Shown here: positions 59,800-64,000 of the stretch, piece after piece
How the letters are laid out: each line of letters begins with the position of its first letter
How positions within the stretch are numbered: position 1 is the stretch's first letter
DNA from: Isoetes taiwanensis
Taxonomy: Eukaryota > Streptophyta > Lycopodiopsida > Isoetales > Isoetaceae
Length of the DNA stretch: 64,000 bases
Direction: 5' to 3'
Assembly: GCA_021234155.1 (NCBI GenBank)
Contig: JAJEKV010000062.1
Location: forward strand, 498,001-562,000
Program-made: the position numbers and the translations under genes
The notes under the pieces: generated by a model
Databases searched by the model: none
Seen by the model: the letters and a program-made list of their open reading frames with translations, nothing else
Told to the model about the DNA's origin: nothing

Positions 59800-60470
59800 A
59801 ATACATCAACGAACATGGGATAAGGTATGTTGTAGAACACAAGAATGTGTAAATATCCCTAGTCGAGCACACCTTCTTCTTTAGTAGGTTGCCTTGCCTC
59901 TCAGACCAATTGAAATATATTTAGAGTCGAAGGCAACTTTGTAGCAAGTAATAAAAGGAACAAATAAAGGAAAGCAATAACACATCATGAATCCTACTCT
60001 TACATTACAAATAGACAAACACGTGTAAATAATTAAAATATATGTTAACATATACATAATAATAATAATATGTATTCAGAATACAAATTGGAATTACATT
60101 ACAAGCAGACATTTCAAAACCCATCCTATAAGTAGGTTGTCCATTGGCAACAAGCTAGCTTATTACAACTTGGAGCTTTGATCTCCTGTGGAATAAACCT
60201 TGCCCAACATGCAAATCATAACTATGCAACCATACAACTTGCAAAACTTACTTCAAATCTTTCTTAAGTGGATGCAGATCATGAAGAGCTTGCTTGCTAC
60301 ATATTTATGCGAGGTGACTGGACTATATCGTCGGATCTTCAAAGAAGCTTCTTGACACCCTCGTTTCGATTAAATTATGATTGGGGCGCCTATGATTTTA
60401 AAGATGTCGAATAATGAAGTTTGCCTAAGGTTTTGATGGTATATCGAGCCTCTATCACGGTTTGGCTTAA
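59800..60470. other. AT-rich stretch, no gene recognised
   Basis: Only short frames and an AAT repeat near 60057-60072 are present. Confidence 0.35.
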
Positions 60471-60484
60471 GCTTTTTAGAATAT

Positions 60485-60570
60485 GAAATCTGGGGATTCG
60501 AACCTCTACCAAAATAACTCAATGTCCTAATCGACTACTTTAACCAATCTAACAGGTGAGCTAATGTGAC
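60485..60570 (-). repeat. tRNA-derived SINE-like or tRNA relic
   Basis: On the minus strand, an A-box-like TTAGATTGGTTAAAGTAG is followed 40-50 nt later by the B-box GAGGTTCGAATCCCC, the spacing of an internal RNA polymerase III promoter. Start and end strands (AGCTCACCTG / AGATTTCAT) do not pair well as an acceptor stem. I therefore prefer a SINE head or decayed tRNA over a working tRNA. Confidence 0.45.
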
Positions 60571-60953
60571 TATCTTTTATCTTAAATCTATGTTTTTATA
60601 TAATAACCCATTGAATTGTTTTAGGGATATGGTCTATGGTTTCAAGAATTATATCTATATCAAATCGGAACCAAACGTTATTTTGCTACATATTGCTTTG
60701 AGAGGTATATAAGATTCTTCTTTGAAGAACTAAAATACAAAAAAAAGCAATGAAATTTTCATGAACATAGTCTTTTGCAACTTCATTTGATGAGCACGAT
60801 ATCACATCTTATCTTGACTCAAGCACAATGAGCTATATATATATGACTTGGGGATTTTTGAATTCTAGCTCTCATCCAAACAAAGCTAATCTGCAGATTT
60901 ACAGTCAAGATGCATGTTGTATGCCTCCTATATGAAAATACCTGTATGGTTGT

Positions 60954-61067
<114 letters not shown>

Positions 61068-61104
61068 AAGCAATGTGCCTTGCACGATGTTAAGTACTAA
61101 AGGG

Positions 61105-61222
61105 ACTCAACATGCATGTATACCATACATGCACATACATACCATGCACTCTGTGCATGCATGATATGCATGCACTATGTGCATGCATTATGTGCATGTA
61201 ATGCATGCATGGGTGCATGCCA
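61105..61222. repeat. ATGCATGC-rich imperfect tandem repeat
   Basis: Repeated gtgcatgcat, atgcatgcac and catgcatg words form short palindromes over about 115 bp, next to the GA run. CATGCATG is also the RY/Sph motif bound by plant B3 factors, but here a simple repeat origin is enough. Confidence 0.7.
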
Positions 61223-61614
61223 AAACCATAGGTTGGGAGTGCTAACTATGTAGAAATACAACACACGTTCTATAAATACTGCTGGCATACCCTCACACAA
61301 ATACAACAACAGAATCATATGCAAACCATAGCAAAATGCCTGTATAATTATATGTTTTGTGAGCCGAATCATTTTTTGTGATATAACAATAGTGCTTCAA
61401 TTCAATTTTAGTGACTCACTTTAAGTTTATATCTTTTGTTATACAATTTATGCACTTGAATGCAATACAGTTTTCAAAAGTGCAGGTTGCTGACTTGTTA
61501 CACTGGCGCATCATGCTATATAGTTAATTCTCTTCTAATCACCTTACTTCTATCACCTTACCACTAGCATTAGCATTATCTTATCTTATTCTTGGTAGCT
61601 TTTTAATATTTGGT

Positions 61615-61745
61615 CATTGTGTTTGGTGATGGGGCCTAGTCTCCATGTTTTAGATGGGTTGTTGCCCTTGCATGAGCCATCCCATAACCCGTTGGGTTCC
61701 CGTGGACGTAAAAATTCATCTTATCTTATCTTAATCTTATATATC
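61615..61745 (+). repeat. Retroposon 3' end with (ATCTT)n tail
   Basis: The sequence ggggcctagtctccatg...gttgggttcccgtggacgtaaaaattc is followed by ATCTT repeats. The terminal tggacgtaaaaat matches the ends of the other tailed retroposons in this window. Confidence 0.5.
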
Positions 61746-61869
61746 CTAATGAATAAGATCATATATATAAGGAGACTTACATTTCGACATGGAAGCCATG
61801 ATGCGATGGCACGAATAACTTATCTTAGCTATGATTATCAACTTTTTAACAAATTACAACTGTAGGTTT

Positions 61870-64000
61870 ACCTTTGCATGTAGTTGTCCTTTGCATACAT
61901 GCAACATTGTTACGATGAATGCACAACTTGCTCGAATATTCGTCTATTGCTAGAGAAAACCTTTCAGATGCCTTGATTTATCAAGGTGAGATATTCAATT
62001 AGCTTCTAAAAATGTGATATCATTCCTAGGTTCACACCAATTAATATAAGAAACCAACCTTGGATGCCTCTCCGCATATTTCTAGATTATGCCAAGAGTC
62101 TACAATTCAAGTGCAAAGCAACACACTGGAAATTGTGCACCAAAGAAATGTCAAAAGTCTAAGAATTTAAGTACAGCATAGCACATTGGAAATTGTTCTG
62201 CATCAAAGCTAAAGGTTCTCTACAACAAACATTGTTTACTAGATAGAACCTTGTTCACTGGAAACACCCACAATATTGCCTCCATAAAAAAGCCATTTGT
62301 TTGAGTTGCATGAAATTTCAGATAAATAAGTCGACTATAGTTGGTTTTATGAAAGTTACACATGGATACCCCATTAAATCCTTTTTCTGAATGGTCTGTT
62401 TGACTTTGCTTCTTGTTGCATTTGCAAACATCATATGTCGAGTACACCTCAATTCAAACAAAGGCTATATCTATATGTCCCAATCATCCAAATTCTAGCA
62501 GTTTCATCACCTAACCAGCACAGGCCACAGAAGCTGTAGTTACATGGACTTATCTGCCCTCTTTATTACACATCAGTTTTATCTCATATGCTACTTGAAG
62601 ATGCAATTAACCATCTTGGGACATCGATCCGAGCCTATAAATCATTTCCAGGTTAGTATTTACTAGAGCCATAGCCAACTCTCAGCCCCTGCTATTTTGT
62701 TTTGAAAATGAGCATCTCCTTTACTTCAATCCTTGATGCACTTGACGCCAAACAAAAGATCCTCTCAGAGAATATCTTTTTATATTAGCAGTTAGGCTCT
62801 TATTGATCTAGGTGTATCTTGCACTACAACCAGTAATTACACTTAATTAATGAGTTTATAACAAAGCATACATGTCAAGTAGGAGTACTCCCCCATTATC
62901 AAACCTTAATTCATGGCATATAATGGGCCAATGGGATGAACTAAATTCATTCAGGCTTGTAAAATTGCAATGATACCATTGCATATACTGAATCCACTGA
63001 TTTCTGCTTTACTTTCATGGCCAAGATAACAAAAACACATGCAAGTTAATTTCATGGCAAAGATAACAAAAACACCCGCATTGGCACATTTGATGAATGT
63101 CTTACCTATGCCAAGTTTCAAACCTTTCGAAAATAGACAAAGAACCGATGATGTGACCTTAGATTATTAAGTTTATGCATGCATTTTTTGATGTTTACAT
63201 GTAAATGGTGTTGTTCAAAGGAAAAAAAGCTAACCATACCTATGAGAAATGGCCTATTGTTCATCTCTATTATACCATAGAAGCTTATCTTTAGATCTCC
63301 TTGCCCTCCTTGCAAAGTTGACATTGCCATATGCTCTATACATTGTCATCTTCTTGTTGCTCCTTCAAATTGACGAGCTACATACTTGAAGAACGGGGAC
63401 AAATGTTGGAGCATTTTGCTTCACTCGTTGTAGATAAATATTCTGCAGATATGGGAGAGCAAAAGGGGAATGTCTAGACTAGCTTTTTTTATATGGTTGA
63501 CGCCCAAATTGCAAAATGAATTTATACAAAATGGAGGGGAATGTCTAGACTAGCTTTCTTCGTATGAAGCTTCCCAGGCGACAGACGAAGAACCCCAATA
63601 CAAAAAAAATATGCAACACCAAAATGCTCTAAAATTTTGGCCAATAGAACTGGAGCGCCTTTATTCCATTTTCTAGAAATTCCATTCTCCCCCTTCCATT
63701 CCTCTGTCCTGTTCCAAGATCAGCAAAAACCCAGTAGCATTGGCGAGCTGTAGACGCTTGGGTTGTCGGGTGTGGGTAGTAACTCTGTTAAACATCAAAG
63801 TTTTGCAGATGCATGGTGCTAAATTTCCCCTTAATTTTCTGTTTTATGTTGGACCAAGGGTAGCGTGGAGGCCAAGCTCATACTTGCCATGATTCTGACT
63901 CCTTTCAGATATAAATTACAGGCACTTTTCCATTTCTTCCACAACCCTATTTCCAAAATATGGGTTCCAACTCCTTATCAGACCACTTCAGCATAAAGTT
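61870..64000. other. No recognisable gene
   Basis: Short frames only. A 21-bp phrase, ggggaatgtctagactagct plus t, occurs twice (about 63468 and 63537). I find no RNA gene or conserved motif. Confidence 0.35.

Overview
This is nuclear DNA of a land plant. It is gene-poor and rich in decayed retroelements. The clues are spliced genes with GT-AG introns, a plant-type pentatricopeptide repeat (PPR) gene, a plant S40 senescence-regulator gene, several families of LINE and Ty3/gypsy remnants, and a fragment of nuclear 25S/26S ribosomal RNA. The abundance of non-LTR debris and a PPR gene with an intron make me lean towards a fern or other seed-free plant. That is inference, not proof.

Only three genes look intact. 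They are an S40-type senescence regulator (26681-27364, minus, with a probable TATA box and 5'UTR intron), a nicotinamide/nicotinate mononucleotide adenylyltransferase that I could assemble exon by exon (46664-48109, minus), and a PPR protein of 796 residues with one 59-bp intron (48604-51053, minus). The last two are head-to-tail neighbours about 0.5 kb apart.

Layout: 1-5.8 kb is a minus-strand Ty3/gypsy element (protease, nucleocapsid, gag, probable LTR). It is split by a 2.44-kb insertion with a 9-bp target duplication that carries pieces of a STE20/OSR1-like kinase gene and a PPR gene. 6.2-9.2 kb holds two LINE remnants. 9.3-20 kb has no recognisable gene but contains a 1.9-kb direct tandem duplication with a third partial copy. 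21-24.2 kb is a LINE end plus small tandem duplications. 24.2-28.8 kb is the S40 locus and its GT-rich upstream flank. 29-37.5 kb is AT-rich repeat land invaded by a plus-strand LINE (30975-32968, with target duplications), inside which lies an exact 34-nt group II intron domain V. 39.3-43.5 kb contains Ty3/gypsy pieces that appear to share one LTR. 44.3-46.0 kb is a decayed 25S rRNA fragment lacking its peptidyl-transferase segment. 46.6-51.1 kb holds the two genes.

52.0-55.3 kb is the most unusual part. A block studded with AATCGC-AAGCGATT palindromes and bounded by short inverted repeats lies just upstream of a broken reading frame. In order, that frame has the three motifs of a Rep-type HUH endonuclease (SLTLDY, HLH, YCLKD). 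I read it as the relic of a Rep/HUH (replitron-like) transposon. 56-58.7 kb is another LINE copy with tandem 3' ends. 59.2-59.7 kb is a long foldback. 60.5-61.7 kb has a tRNA-derived SINE-like stretch, a (GA)54 run and ATGCATGC repeats. I see nothing identifiable from 61.9 kb to the end.

The three genes show no functional linkage. The non-genic sequence is mostly a record of nested insertions.
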